NCBI GenBank assembly: GCA_032164295.1
Contig: JAJHTX010000004.1
Span: 2,914,001-2,978,000, forward strand
From: Inonotus obliquus
Lineage: Eukaryota > Basidiomycota > Agaricomycetes > Hymenochaetales > Hymenochaetaceae
DNA: 64,000 bases
Reading direction: 5' to 3'
Shown: one piece after another, positions 10,049 to 21,703 of the stretch
Numbering within the stretch: the stretch's first letter is position 1
Layout of the letters: every line of letters starts with the position of its first letter
The notes under the pieces: model-generated
Database searches by the model: none
The model's input: only the letters and a program-made list of their open reading frames with translations
Told to the model about the DNA's origin: nothing
Translations under genes and position numbers: made by a program

Positions 10049-10935
10049 CTACCGGTAACGTCGTCTAGGAGGAGAGCGCGAACGAGAACGTGCCGATTTG
10101 TCGCGTGCATGATAATCCCTACCTGGAGGCGAGTCACGTCGTCTAGGCCCTGCTACCCGTCTCTCCAAATCACGTTCCAACTCCCTCCTACTGCGCTCAA
10201 CTCTAATCCCACGTCCCCGCCCCGCATTAGGGTCTGAACCACCTCGCCAATGTCCACCTCCGCGTCCAAACCCACCAAGTGGTAAAGCGGGACTCAGCGG
10301 AACAGTGTTCTTCCATCCATTCGAAACTGGAGCACCAACCGCCGCTCCACGAATGGTAACATCCGGTCCGGTAACGTGTTTGGGGAGTATCACAGAGACG
10401 GAGAGGTAATCCCCAGGAAGGAAGCGTAGTTCTTCGAGTGTTTTCGAGAGAGCATCTTCTTGTTCTGTATCTATCAGAAGTCGCGGTGCAGGTCCTTCAA
10501 GTGAACCTGGCTCGCCAAGGATATCACGCGAATAGACCGTCCCTAGGTCGCGCGTCGTGAAAACCTGCCCACGGGTGTACGTGTCGGCGTACAGAGAGCG
10601 AAACATGAATTTTGCCAATGGGTGTCGGACTTCAAGGCTGTTTGCCGCGAGGCGTAATGAAGTAATTACTTCTTTTAAACTTGCGTCTTTCCTGAACTCC
10701 GAGTCAGCAACCAACTGAGATAGATCGTACATACTGCGTACCATGTAAAGATCTGATGTTCATCAGTCGTCGGTAACGCACCATTCTCGAAAACCTCGGG
10801 TCGATGGAAGCTACCTATTTTGACGAACGTTCGTATCAAGAACGGGGCAGTCTAGAGTTCACTGTAAGTAGTCGCGCTAGCAGTTGTCCAATTTCTGCTC
10901 ACCTTTTCCCTGTCAACGAAAGTTTTGGTAGCCAT
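10049..10935 (-). CDS. SAP18: SAP18 (Sin3-associated polypeptide) with RGG/RS tail
   Basis: Exons 10935-10903, 10851-10742, 10691-10049 give 261 residues. The ubiquitin-like SAP18 fold is evident from MATKTFVDREKTAPFLIRTF, the QIFTWKDASLKEVITSLR block created across the second splice, and LRFLPGDYLSVSVILP at the end of the domain (about residue 140). Metazoan SAP18 joins Sin3-HDAC and the ASAP/PSAP complexes with Acinus or Pinin and RNPS1. Here a tail of about 100 residues follows, with GRGGGHWRGG, several RR/RE runs and a closing RSRSRSPPRRRYR, which fits RNA binding or SR-protein contacts. Without the splice at 10741 the frame would miss the W-K-D-A core, so the intron is well supported. 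Confidence 0.88.
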
Positions 10936-11397
10936 CTCGTCGTTCGCCGTTCAAATGATGTTCAAAACCCAACGCAGTGACGAAGCGAGTGTGATGCAGA
11001 CGTCACAGAGTCACTGTTTCGTCCTCAGTAATCCACCTTACGTGATAATTCAACCTCATCTTTTCAGCACGTGCAATCGACGCTTTCACGGTTGAACAAT
11101 TTCGACAAACTAAAAATTGGAATTTGGTTTCCTACCTGCTTTATTTCCTGGTCGATATGAATGGTGGAACTAACCTGAAGAGCGTTCTAACTTGCTAAAG
11201 CTAGATTGGAGGCAAATCAGTCTCGCCTCGTGTTTCCAACGTTGTCTGCACGGGGACAGTCTCCGCGAAAGTCCTTCGGTACTCCTGGAACACGCACGCA
11301 TCGTTTTCTCTACCATTTTGACGTTGGGACATATCGTTCGGAGCCGATTAGGTGTAATCTTAGCGCCCAATAGGCTTGAAAATTTCCCGATTATCGC
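10936..11397. other. divergent promoter region between SAP18 and the NADAR gene
   Basis: The 460 bp between two oppositely directed start codons must hold both promoters. Nothing sharper than AT-rich patches near 11100-11150 can be picked out. Confidence 0.4.
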
Positions 11398-14053
11398 ATG
11401 GGAGCCAATTCCTCGAGGGCTCGATATGAGTATGGCTATGGTGACCAGGCATACGACCCATATACTCGAGCTAGAGCAAGGGATCTTGGCGCAGGCAATC
11501 CGTACTATCGTCAACCTATGGGGATGATGCCAGCTGGATATCCTGCAATGCAGCCTCAGGTTATGTGTGAGTCATTAAATCCAATATTTGTTTTGTTTGC
11601 AGAACTGAACAGCGCAGGTTAGATCCCATGGTTATGCAGCAACCGTTTCAGCAAGTTGCTGGTCAGCAGATGGTGGGACAGGTTCAACCCGGGGCAGCAG
11701 GCGTACCAGTAATCCCTCCAAACTCAATGATGTACCCTCAAGTACCGCAAGCTCAATTCCAACCAAACGTTCAACCTCAACCACAAATTCCTCTTTCAAC
11801 TGGTCCTCAATTCGCACACATGCCTCAGCCCTTGGATCGCGTACCGTCAACTTCGTCCTCTGATTATGATTCTCGAGATCGTCGACGAAGACGTCGAAGG
11901 AGAAGGCGAAGTAGTTGGGAAAGAGATCCTTTGGATCGTAATCCGTTACCTGCGCTCCCGCGCGAATCGAGAATTCCTGATGATATGCTAGCAGGTACGG
12001 CGATGGCACCTGGAGGGCCTCGTCTTCCTCGTGCTGTGAGCCCATTGAGGAGGAATCCATTACCCCCACCACCGAGAGATGTCTACAGGCTTAGAAAGTA
12101 CCGTGATTTACTGAGTGGGACGAGTTATGCGGATATGGAGGAGAAGGTTTATCCAAGGGGGTGGTTTTCGGATGAAGAAAGCCGGGATGGTGATAGTGGT
12201 CTTGGACGTATATTCGAACGTCTTAACCCATTCCGGGGGCAACGTGAATCGGGGTTTTCTCCTAGGTCGGGGTATGGGCATAGGCGACATGCGACTATGC
12301 CTGAGTTACCTCGCTTACCGGAGTTTGCCCGTGAAAGTAGTGGATCTATGTCTGAAAGCACAGAAACGTCTCTGCCGATGCGAAGACCCTTTCTAGGCCG
12401 TTCTTTCTCGTCAAGGATACCTTTCATGCGACGAAGACGCAGAGACATACTGGGAGATCCACTCGCGCGAGTTGCTGAAGGTCCAGAACCACCTGTTGGT
12501 TTCATGGCGAATTCACCTGCTATATCTGGACCGACAGGTCAACCTCAACCTGCTCATCCTCTTTCACCTATGGGAGCTGGTCCTCAACCTGCTCGTCCAT
12601 TTTCTCCTCAACCACATGAACCTCGACCTATGGTTCCTCCCGACCCTAGTGGTATGCCTGAACCTGTGATTCCGGGTGATATGGGTGGTATGCCTGCGCC
12701 TGGACATCCTCTTACACCTGGACCGCCTGGACCGATGTCTATGGTACCACCAAATATGGGTCTACAACCTCATCAAGCTGGAAACCCATTCACACCTGGT
12801 CCTCCTCCAATGGGAATGCCTACTCCCGGTCGACGCTCGATGGAAATGCCTGGTCTTGGCATGTCTCAATCTCTTATGTCAGGTGGACCAAGGGGTATGC
12901 CGTCGCCTGTTATACCTTTTGATACGCCGATGGCTGGATTTGGAGGACCACCTCCGATGGGTATGCCTACTCCTGGTCGTCGCTCGATGGAAATGTCTGG
13001 TCCGGGTATGTCTCAACCTCCTATGCCAGGTGGACCTCGATCGATGACCATGCCAGAACCTGGTGGTCCTCAACCAAGGGGTATGCCGTCGCCTGCTATA
13101 CCTTTTGATACGCCGATGGCTGGATTTGGAGGACCACCTCCAATGGGTATGCCTACTCCTGGTCGTCGCTCGATGGAAATGCCTGGTCCTGGGTTCTCTC
13201 AACCTCGATCGATGTCGATGCCAGAACCTGGTGGTCCTCAATCAAGAGGTATGCCAGGTATGTCTTCGCCTGTTATACCTCAAGATATGTCGATGCATGG
13301 ATTTGGAGGTCTACCTCCTATGGGTATGCCTACACCCGGGGGTTCTCAATCCATGGCTATGCCTGAACCCGGTGTCTCTCAATCCATGGGCATGCCAACA
13401 CCAGGTTTATCAGGACCTACAGCCGCTCGTCCTTTTTCTCCCTTTATCCCACCACTCGTCGCAGGAGAAGGTCCAGGTTCCATCTTCCCTTCTTCTAGAT
13501 TCAGAACCGACTCCAATGCCACTCTCCCTCTTATTCGATTTGATCAGGATACTCCTGGGTATGGTGGGTTATGTCATTTGTCGCCTCATCGGGTGTTGTA
13601 TAGGGAGGAGTTGTATCCGAGTGCTGCGCATTTGTTTGAGGCGTTTAGGTTTTTGGGGTGGAGGGATGATTTGGCTTCGCGTGTGAGGATGGCTCAGACG
13701 ATACCTGAGTTGGGCGAGGTGTTGGGGAGCATTGAACGCTATACGAGAGAGGATTGGGAGTCTATTCTTCTTGACAAGGTACGGTACACTTTTTGTGGCT
13801 TGATTCCTTCATTCCGAGTAGTGAACTGAACTGATTGGGATTGTTTAAGATGGAAGATGCGCTCTACTATAAAATTGTTCAACATGAGGAGCTATGCGAC
13901 CTTCTTCTCGGTACGGGAAATGCAGAGCTCGTTTATGCAGATCCGAATGATGGGTTCTGGGGAGAGGGCGAAGATGAAGAGGGAGCGAACGAACTTGGAC
14001 GTGCTCTTATGCGTGTTCGTGATCGATTACGACGAGAAGCTATCAATCATTAA
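11398..14053 (+). CDS. large disordered protein with C-terminal NADAR domain
   Basis: Exons about 11398-11566, 11623-13778, 13850-14053 (about 842 residues; splice pair 11564/11618 is also in frame). It opens MGANSSRARYEYGYG, a possible N-myristoylation signal. A Pro/Gln-rich stretch follows, then an arginine run (RDRRRRRRRRRR), then several hundred residues rich in Pro, Gly and Met with repeated PPPMGMPTPGRRSMEM units. The last 165 residues match the NADAR (YbiA/DUF1768) fold: GYGGLCHLSPHRVLY, YPSAAHLFEAFRF, RVRMAQTIPELGEVLG, DWESILLDKMEDALYYKIVQ, LLLGTGNAELVYADP, DGFWGEGEDEEGANELG, LMRVRDRL. NADAR enzymes are N-glycosidases acting on ADP-ribose-linked or riboflavin-pathway substrates; the substrate here cannot be told. 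The domain call is firm; membrane targeting is inference. Confidence 0.85.
12810..13260 (+). repeat. imperfect tandem repeats in the NADAR-protein coding sequence
   Basis: Three copies of a unit of roughly 130-190 bp, each encoding PPPMGMPTPGRRSMEM, then a PG(L/P)(G)MSQ-type segment, then GMPSP(V/A)IPFDTPMAGFGG. Copies start near 12805, 12950 and 13133. High similarity at DNA level suggests recent slippage or unequal exchange. Confidence 0.8.
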
Positions 14054-14687
14054 AAATGAATAGCGGAAAGATGAAAAAAAAACCCTCGGGAATGGTGACT
14101 ATAAAGATGTTGGGGATTATCACACCGACCCATTTCGACTTCATGACCTCTCTGTTTTTGCTTTTGTTTACGCGTTCTTATGCTGTTCGTTATTCTTTGG
14201 ATAGCTGTGTTTACATTTACGATTTCAATCAATTCGAGCACAAATCACTTCGTCTACTCGTCAATTTTTTTCGCTTTGTATGCAGGTTTGACTTTCATTC
14301 GCAAAGATCACTTCGATTAATGGATATATACCATACACATATACATACTACATTGTTTCGTTCGATTGATGTTTCTATATCGATGCTCTGTGATAACATT
14401 TGTCGTAATTAGATGTTATTTCTTTCTTATCTTTTCTCCCCTCACTTCTACTTCACCATGTTACTTTCCTGTCATTCCCAGCTGTTTGTACTCGATGGAT
14501 GAATAAAACTGTGGAATTTATTATTTTGTCGCTGCCACGCTTATCGAGTCGGAATGGAGTTGCGGCGCGCGCTGTCATTCTGGAGTCGCGTCGCATAACA
14601 GCTCTTTCTGTAACCTCCACTACCACTCTGTGACTCGACGTACAAAAATGCTCACCATTTCCAACTGAACCTATCAACCTGGAAAAG
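14054..14687. other. intergenic, AT-rich
   Basis: 634 bp between the NADAR gene and the LARP7-like gene, AT-rich at 14250-14450. It holds the 3' UTR of the first gene and the promoter of the second. No RNA gene or further coding exon recognised. Confidence 0.4.
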
Positions 14688-16814
14688 ATGCCTAACCCAG
14701 AATTCACCTTCGTTCCAAGAAAACTGGGTCAATCGAGTCGAAATCGCGGTGGTGGTTATTCCAAGGCCCAGGATGCAAGTGCAAGCGCAACTACTAAAAA
14801 CTTGAAAGTTGCACGAAAACTCTCAAAATCTTCGAAGCATGACGCTGCAACTACTCTAAGCGAGCCGACCCAGCATGTCGTTACGTCCGAGTCATCATTG
14901 ACAATTCCACCACTACCACTAGAAGATGACAGGACGAAGAAAGGGAAATATCTAGATGATAAAGTCTATACCATCTTGTTCGAGTTGACGCTTTCCGATT
15001 ACTCGTTATGGTCAAACAAAGGGCTTCTCCAGATGATACAAGGTGATGAAGAAGGCTGTAAGTCTTTCCAGTCCCTTCTCTATATACGTCTATTCCAGAT
15101 TTAACTGAGCTATAAAGTCGTACCTATTAGTTACCTAACTCGAACGTCACCGTACTTCATCGGTCTTGGTCTTGATACTATCCCACCTGAATCAATCCTT
15201 ATTCGATCTATTAGAGGGAGTGGGATGTTAGAGGGACGTCTGAAGGTTTCGAATGGGGTTTCGTTACGTGATAGGTTTGGAAAGACGAGGAGGGATTTGG
15301 ATGTTTTGGATGAGAGGGACGGGATGGGGATGGGGTTGGGTTTGGGGTTTGAGGTGAGGAGGAAGGATTGGGTGGATATGGACGTTAGGGATAGAGTTGG
15401 AAGGTATTCGAAGTTTTATTGGGAGAGTCGAAGTGTTTATGTTGTGAGTTTCTTTGTCCTTTCACTTTTGTAGGTAGAGATACTGAAGGACTGACATCAT
15501 AGGAAAACCTACCCTATCGTACCAGATCATTTCACACCATCTACGACTTTATTCAACAACTCTTACCAAGTACGCTTGTTACGAGCGATTCGGACGACTC
15601 CGCTCCTATTCTTTCTCCACGAATCCAAAACATAACATTCCCACCTCATCATAAAGACCCTCCTGACGCACCGGTACCAACGACAGGAAAGGGTTTCGCT
15701 TTTGTAGTCCTTTCTTCTCCGAAAGACGTGGACTATATTATTCAGCGATGGCCCTGGGAAGTCGATAGGATTGGCCCAGACTTGAAGAGCCCGGACCAGC
15801 GACTCAAGCGTCAGAAATCGAAGTCGGAGCTGGTGTTAAGGGAAGGTGGGGAAGATGAGAGGGATAAGGTTGTAAGGGAAGCTATGGAATATGGATTTAG
15901 ATGTTTAGCGAAACGAAGGTGGGATGAGATGAAGGAAGAGTATTTGGCGCTGCAGAGGAGATTGCTTGAGGAGACTTTTGCGGCTAACGAAAGTGCTCCC
16001 TCGACTTCAAACTATGCGCCTCCGAACCCAAGCATCCCGCATCCACATCCTCATCCGAACGATATGGATGAACAGCAAGCTCCTTCCACCGTCTCCTCAA
16101 AATCGAAATCGAAGTCGAAGTCGAAATCAAACACCATCACACGAGGAATAGAAGAACCCTCTCTCCCTCTCCCTCCTCCCCATTTCTCTTCCTCTTCCTC
16201 TCCCCCGCCGGACTGGTTCCCGAAAAACTGTCTCGTATTCATCAAAAACGTTCACCCAGAAACGAACAAAACGTGTTTACGTACCCTATTCGCATCCGCT
16301 TTCGATATGGATGTTTCGGCTATTGATTATGTTGATTATAATAAGGGACTTGATAGTGTACGTCCCGTCTTCGTCTCCGTTTCCGTTTTTATTCTTTATT
16401 CTTCATTCTTCATTCTTCACTGACTCTTTAAATTGCGTCCATCCTGATGTTTTTCAATTGTAGTGTTATATCCGACTATCACATCCAACTCACGCACGTA
16501 CGCTCATCGACTACTTCTCCAAACACCTGAAAGTCCAAAAGGGGGCTTTGGATAGTATCAGCCCTGTAGCTGAACCCCTCCCTCAACTAAACAAGAACAA
16601 AACATCCACACCTATAATAATCGAACTCGTACAAGGAAAGAAAGAGGAGTTGTACTGGGAGAAGATACCTGAGAAAGTTAGGAAGGATGCTCTTGGAAGG
16701 TTGGGGTTGAATAAAGTGGACAACGAGGAGGAGAAGGAGAAGGGGAAGGGGAAGGATGTGAGTAATGTGGAGGATGGACCTGGGAGGAAACGAAAGCGAC
16801 GAAAATGGGATTAG
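14688..16814 (+). CDS. LARP7/Pof8-like La-related protein with xRRM
   Basis: Exons 14688-15057, 15118-15443, 15503-16357, 16464-16814 give 633 residues. A La-motif-like block spans about residues 95-160 (ILFELTLSDYSLWSNKGLLQ, then GFVPISYLTRTSPYFIGLGL). The middle is charged and low in complexity (SKSKSKSKSKS, poly-His/Pro). Near the end is an atypical RRM: NCLVFIKNVHPETNKTCLRT, YVDYNKGLDSCYIRLSHPTH, ARTLIDYF, then IIELVQGKKEELYWEKIPEK. This RRM plus the following W-E-K-I helix matches the xRRM of LARP7, ciliate p65 and fission yeast Pof8/Lar7, which chaperone telomerase RNA or 7SK and, in fungi, also act on U6 snRNA. A basic tail (GRKRKRRKWD) may serve as nuclear signal. The most likely role is telomerase RNA biogenesis; the exact target is inference. 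Confidence 0.75.
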
Positions 16815-16939
16815 TTTTAGTTCTCCTTAATGTCAATGCCGTACATCCAAGAGTGTCAGTCAAAAAGGATGGAATAATCAATATCGTGTATTTAGCAAAC
16901 TGCGTATATAATCTAATACTAGAACAAGTAATGACATTG

Positions 16940-19900
16940 TCATTGTATGAAATACAATAGGAATCGTCTTTTGGCGAGAGGTGTGATTCTGACTGATGAC
17001 CCAGGTTCGTCTCGCAGTAGGACAGGAGCGAAGATACAAGCTGAATATACGCATTTAGGGGGGTCAGTTATGTTAATAGCTGAGTGCTGAGTGAAACGGG
17101 TGCTCTTACCAAGAACAGCTGCTTTGGTGCTCTCGTTTGGCTTCTCTTGGTCCAAGGAGCTTCTTTTCTGAGCGATGAAATGCAAAAAGGCGGTTAAGGA
17201 TATCCAAACCTAAGCACCAGTTCCAATTAGCAAGCGTCGAGATAGAAGAAGCGGAGGTGTATGGAATGGGAAAAGGCGCTAAACTCACGTTTAGAACATA
17301 ACCAGGAAGTTCAGAAGAGATAACCTTGACAAAACGTGTAAGTTATAACGTGGTTCCGCAGAGAGATGCAAAAACATCAAGGCTTTGCCAGTGACAGTGA
17401 TTACTTATACTTACCTCAAAAGCTTCATCTCGATCCGTTACTAGAGCACACCGTTCCTGTAACGAGGCGGGTATGACTGAAATTGGTAATGCCTGGAAGA
17501 ATTGGAGAAGGGCGTCCGCGAAAGATAGTGATAGTGTATGTTTGTCGGTTTCAGACATGTGGTCGAGGTCATAGGTGTACTCTTCGCTCGTGTCCAAAGA
17601 CTGGTGGCAGTGGCAAGGTGTCAAAATGCCGGTTAGATAGAGGTAAGGACGTAAAGACGATCCTCATCGTACCTCTCGAATAAACTCTATAATCTCAGTA
17701 TCTCCACGCGATACGAAAAGATCCGGCTGATAATACGAACGGCAGAGGTAAGATGGAGGACGAAAGGAGTGATTAGGACGTTCTTACAACACTCGTAGCA
17801 TATGTCATTAACCAATTGATCAACCTCATAACTTCTCGAGGTGCGTTCGTCCTGGTCCTCGGCTTATCGGAAGGCGATTCGTTTAGAGTATTCAACTCTC
17901 TAATAGGACCGGGTAATCGGACGAGTGTGGAAAGGAAGTTGGCGAAACATGTACGTTCTAAGAGAGATGGCGAGTTGATATGAGTCCGAATCCGAGGAAG
18001 AATGCACATAGCAGCTACAGAGTTGGACGTACTGTAGTCTCCGTTCAGAACCAAGAAGTGATCTTTGCCTCTCAGGGTATGTAAGATAAGAGTGTGATGT
18101 AGCTGATCTGTGCCGTTGTTTAAAGCTGGTGCGGTAGTTTCGTCTACGAACACCGATATTGATATCGAAATTTCTTCATCGGGTAGAACGACACCCTGAA
18201 GTAATCACTTATTAGTTGACAGAGGCGACGAATGGGTTTGATAGCAGAGAGATTTACTATTAGAGGTGTTGCAGAGAGCCATGGTTTAACTGGCAATCGT
18301 CAGCACATAACAGTGGAACTTGAGAAACTGGCTTACAGGCTGGTTCGTTCTCGCTCAAGGACACGAAACGGAACGCGCAAGGTACCTATACATAGATTGG
18401 TTCCAGACGGAGTTCAGCGCTGCAACACACACACTAACCTTTCCAATATTTTGTAACTTCAGCTGTTGAGTCGTCTTTCGCTTGTACCTGCGTATCATCG
18501 TCTCAGCCTTGCATGATAGATAAACCAACGTTGAGGATAAAGGTGACAACGAACCTCACATCTCCAAAATCGATCTCAGAATTGACCACCTTCAACTTCG
18601 GAGTCACTTCCGAGTCTACTATCAAGTCTTCTACATGTTCAACCAATCTTCTTTGTTGATTGTAGTATTCCGATTCATTCGCTTGTCGAACCGCTACACA
18701 AAATTCTGCTGACACTGGCTTGTGATCGCTCATCGTCAATTCTGGATGAACAGAGTATTTTGTTTGCAGACAGCGTATTCTTGGTGAGATTGTATAGAGG
18801 ACTCTGTCCGTGAAAGCTGGACGGCGTCTGGAGAGTTGGTAAATAAAAGACAAAGCAGTTAGTGAAATGGAATACTTCAGGTCGTATCCATTGGTATCCG
18901 TTGCTATTCCCAAACCGAAACGATAGCTCCTGGAAATTACGAATGGGCTGTGGTATAAAGGGTCACGACGCGATACGGACTTACGGACGGTCACTGATTT
19001 CTCCTTCACTAAATCCTTCAAATGCCTTCCCTCCAAGCCGTGCTTTTGTTAGCTAGAAGAGACGATGAGCTGACGAATTGAATCAGGCAATTGATACGAG
19101 CGTACTTGGTCTTGACTCAACAAATCGCGTAAATCATACTTCCGCGTCTGGAGATCCCCAGCTAATAACTCCCGCACCTCAGTATCGGGTAGGTCGATAC
19201 GATAATTCAGGTCTGTTTTTAAGTCAGTATCTACGTGTGACATCCAGCAAGCCTGTCTCAAACATGGTGCTGACCTCCCTAGAGAATGAAGGTCAGCCAA
19301 CACCACCAAGAATGATACGTAGCGCATCACTCACCATCCAGAAAAGTACATCACTCTGGAAAATAGACTCAGATGATTGTTCAGCTGTCTCTGCTTGGCT
19401 TGAAGTTTCCGCTGGGGATACGAACGAAAGACGTCGCGAAAGGTCGTGGAAATCCGCGTTCCGACGTTCGATGTACTCGTCGAAGGCAGCGAGATGTGCG
19501 TTTACGAAAGTCATAACTGTCGAGTCTAACGTGAATCGGACCGCAACAGCACCTTTGTTACCCTGCGGAGCGCTTTTGATTTAATCCTGAATCCCAGGAT
19601 ATTATGAATGAGAGCGGTACGGACCATCATTCCCATTATCCCAGTCCCAACAGCGCACGTTCTCACGTCTTTTATGTCTTCAACAAGCTCTTTCCTAACA
19701 ATGCAAATTATAAGCATACCGACGAGCTGCTTGGAGACCAACTGGAACAACTTGAGTAGCTATTCCGATGTAGAATGCTGGGCAAATCACAAACCTTGGT
19801 ATACTGGCTACGCACCTCACCAAGAGCAGCGAGTATCGCCTCGACCCACATGTCTTCTCGTACTGTGGTATAACTATATATGAGAGCTTCCGTTGAGAGA

Positions 19901-21145
19901 TCCAGTTCCTGGAAGCCCAGGACATAAACATCGGGCTCTCCATCTGGGTCGTGATCCAGAAGGCTATCACTGGATTCTGAATCAGCGGGTCGAGCAGATA
20001 GATAATCAGAAGCGGTGAAGGATGAGAGCGACATGGGTGAGACCGATTTGAGAGGTGGAAGAAATGGCTTCTCGGGGATCTTGTTGTGCTGTGGGCGTAT
20101 CCATGGCGAAAGGTCTTGAGATGGTGTTTTACCGTTAACGTTAAATGTACCTAATCGTATGCTAGAGCTAGTCAGCCTGCAGTACGGGGCATCCCAGCGG
20201 AAAACGAGACATTACCGAATACTGCGCTCCTGGGTGAATATATTCTTATCCTCTTCGACGTTCAACCGGAGCCAGTCATCAAGGATTAACGGCATATCAA
20301 TGTCTTCATCACCTGGTTGTCCTGCAGCAGCGGGTGACAGTGACGTTTGTCTGGGCTTTCGGAGTTTACGGAGATCCGGTCGCGGGAACAAAGTTGGTAC
20401 TGGAAACCTTCGCATCAGTCGACTTGATCAGAGAACCTTCCCGAGACACCGAACCTTGAAGTTGACGATGCGACTGATACTTGTTCAACCATCGGAAGTC
20501 CGCACGAGGAGACGTACTCGAGATATTGATGAGTCGTCGACATTCGGAAACGAAAGCTGCAAGAGCTTCCGAGGAGCTTGTATGAAACGTCCAGTGTCTA
20601 CGTCCATAGCTCAGAGTCAGCGTGAACACTGCCAACGGAAAGCGTCAACTTGCTGCGGAAATATACGTATGAAAAGCGTACAAGGCTGGGTTGGAGTATA
20701 TTTTCCAGGTCGCAAATCAATAGTCCCAGAGCGAGACCTTGACTGCGCCATGGATATACTCAAATCGCTCGTCAAGGGCAGCGTTGCTCGCAACTGGTAT
20801 TCAGTTACGGTATCCGATTCGACTTCATGTGTGATAGAAACAGGTCTGAATATGAAGATGCTTGATAACGGAAACGAGAAATAGAGTCAGTTCGAGAGCA
20901 TCGAGATTAATACAACATCACAAGTACCTGCCTTCTTCCGCAACGCCCTCATTGCTTGACACGACCACCAAGATATGAGCCTCTGAGGTAGACGAAGCGG
21001 CCGGCACTTCATTTTCTCCTAAAGGAGCAGAGGGAATAGACAGAACATGTAGGATAGACTTTGCTCGTTCAGACGATGCGAGGAGCTGTGCTATTGCCTC
21101 TTCAGCTTCTATGCTGTCGTGATCCATGCCGTCAGTTGTATCCAA
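16940..21145 (-). CDS. OCRL/INPP5B-type inositol polyphosphate 5-phosphatase with RhoGAP-like domain
   Basis: Multi-exon minus-strand gene; the start at 21145 (MDTTDGMDHDSIEAEEAIAQ) is tentative and the stop at 16940 is supported. In order: a PH-like N-terminus; catalytic domain from LGTFNVNGK through DVYVLGFQELDLSTEAL, GIMGMMVRTALI, FVNAHLAAF, the motif F-W-M-G-D-L-N-Y-R-I, RRPAFTDRVLY and MSDHKPVSAEF; an ASH-like domain (GKDHFLVLNGDY region); and a RhoGAP-like domain (LIQWLM-like helix, ADALLQFFQALPISVIPASL, then ACIFAPVLLRD, KRRFLLYFIQ). OCRL-family enzymes remove the 5-phosphate of PI(4,5)P2 and related lipids at endosomes and Golgi. The W-x-G-D motif exists only if a 4-nt exon (19275-19278) is spliced in. 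Introns are many and short; not every exon was resolved. Confidence 0.85.
19275..19278 (-). other. 4-nt microexon (GGAG) in the 5-phosphatase gene
   Basis: Exon ending at 19335 reads D-V-L-F-W-M and is followed by a GTGAGT donor. The exon starting at 19212 reads AC-CTG-AAT-TAT-CGT. Direct joining breaks the frame. Between them, an intron of 56 nt ending CTCTAG, four bases GGAG, and a second intron of 62 nt (GTCAGC...AACAG) give M-G-D-L-N-Y-R, the invariant catalytic motif. Confidence 0.7.
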
Positions 21146-21703
21146 GCAGGGATGCCGAATTCAAGTCGACTGGGGTCAGGTTGAGGCCGTCCTTCGAGAG
21201 TAGTGTACGAATAATCACAGTATTAGTCCTGGTTTCGTCACTGTGCAGTTCTAAGTTGTCCATCCAAGAGCCTGAGTCCAGCGAAGAAGAAAGTGGCCAG
21301 CAAGATGATGTTGGCGGAGAATGTGAGCGTTCCAAAGTTTGAATTAAAGAGTGACCGAATCTACCACATTTGGTTAGTGCATTTTCTCACGATCTCTTAC
21401 TCTAATAAAAGTGCACGCATAGATTTTCAGTCATATTTCATATAAAGATGGTTTTGGATGAATCTACACTTCAGTTTGCTATTGCAGAACATGCTATCAC
21501 GCTCACACAATGTGTGATGTAAGATCGAGCAATTTATCTATTGTTGCAGAGCTTTCCAGAACAAAAAACAAACAACATAATCACTGGCTGGGATCGTTAA
21601 ACTCCAGCTTCATGAGGGCGGGAGCAAGCCAAGTAGTTCGTATCTCAACATCTATAGGGGAGCCGCCAAATGGACAGGAGGAATGACCTCTTAAGAATAG
21701 GGA
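21146..21703. other. intergenic between 5-phosphatase and AlkB-like genes
   Basis: Both flanking genes are on the minus strand, so this holds the promoter and 5' UTR of the 5-phosphatase and the terminator of the AlkB-like gene. A short minus-strand ORF (21335-21132) may be 5' leader or an upstream ORF. Confidence 0.35.

Noticed and set aside
12472..13686. Plus-strand Leu/Arg/Cys-rich ORFs and a minus-strand Arg/His-rich ORF in the NADAR gene
   Set aside because: Shadow frames of the Pro/Gly/Met-rich repeats.
3421..16814. Apparent cluster of RNA-processing genes (U5-40K, two U2 genes, SAP18, LARP7-like)
   Set aside because: Fungal genomes rarely cluster such genes by function; the intervening REV1 and NADAR genes are unrelated, so this is probably coincidence.
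17405..17425. ATACTTACCT, similar to the U1 snRNA 5' end
   Set aside because: It is the reverse complement of a GTAAGTAT splice donor in the minus-strand 5-phosphatase gene, not a U1 gene.
20159..20884. Plus-strand ORF of 241 codons
   Set aside because: Antisense to the N-terminal exons of the 5-phosphatase, with no domain; the minus-strand frames show the expected PH and catalytic segments.
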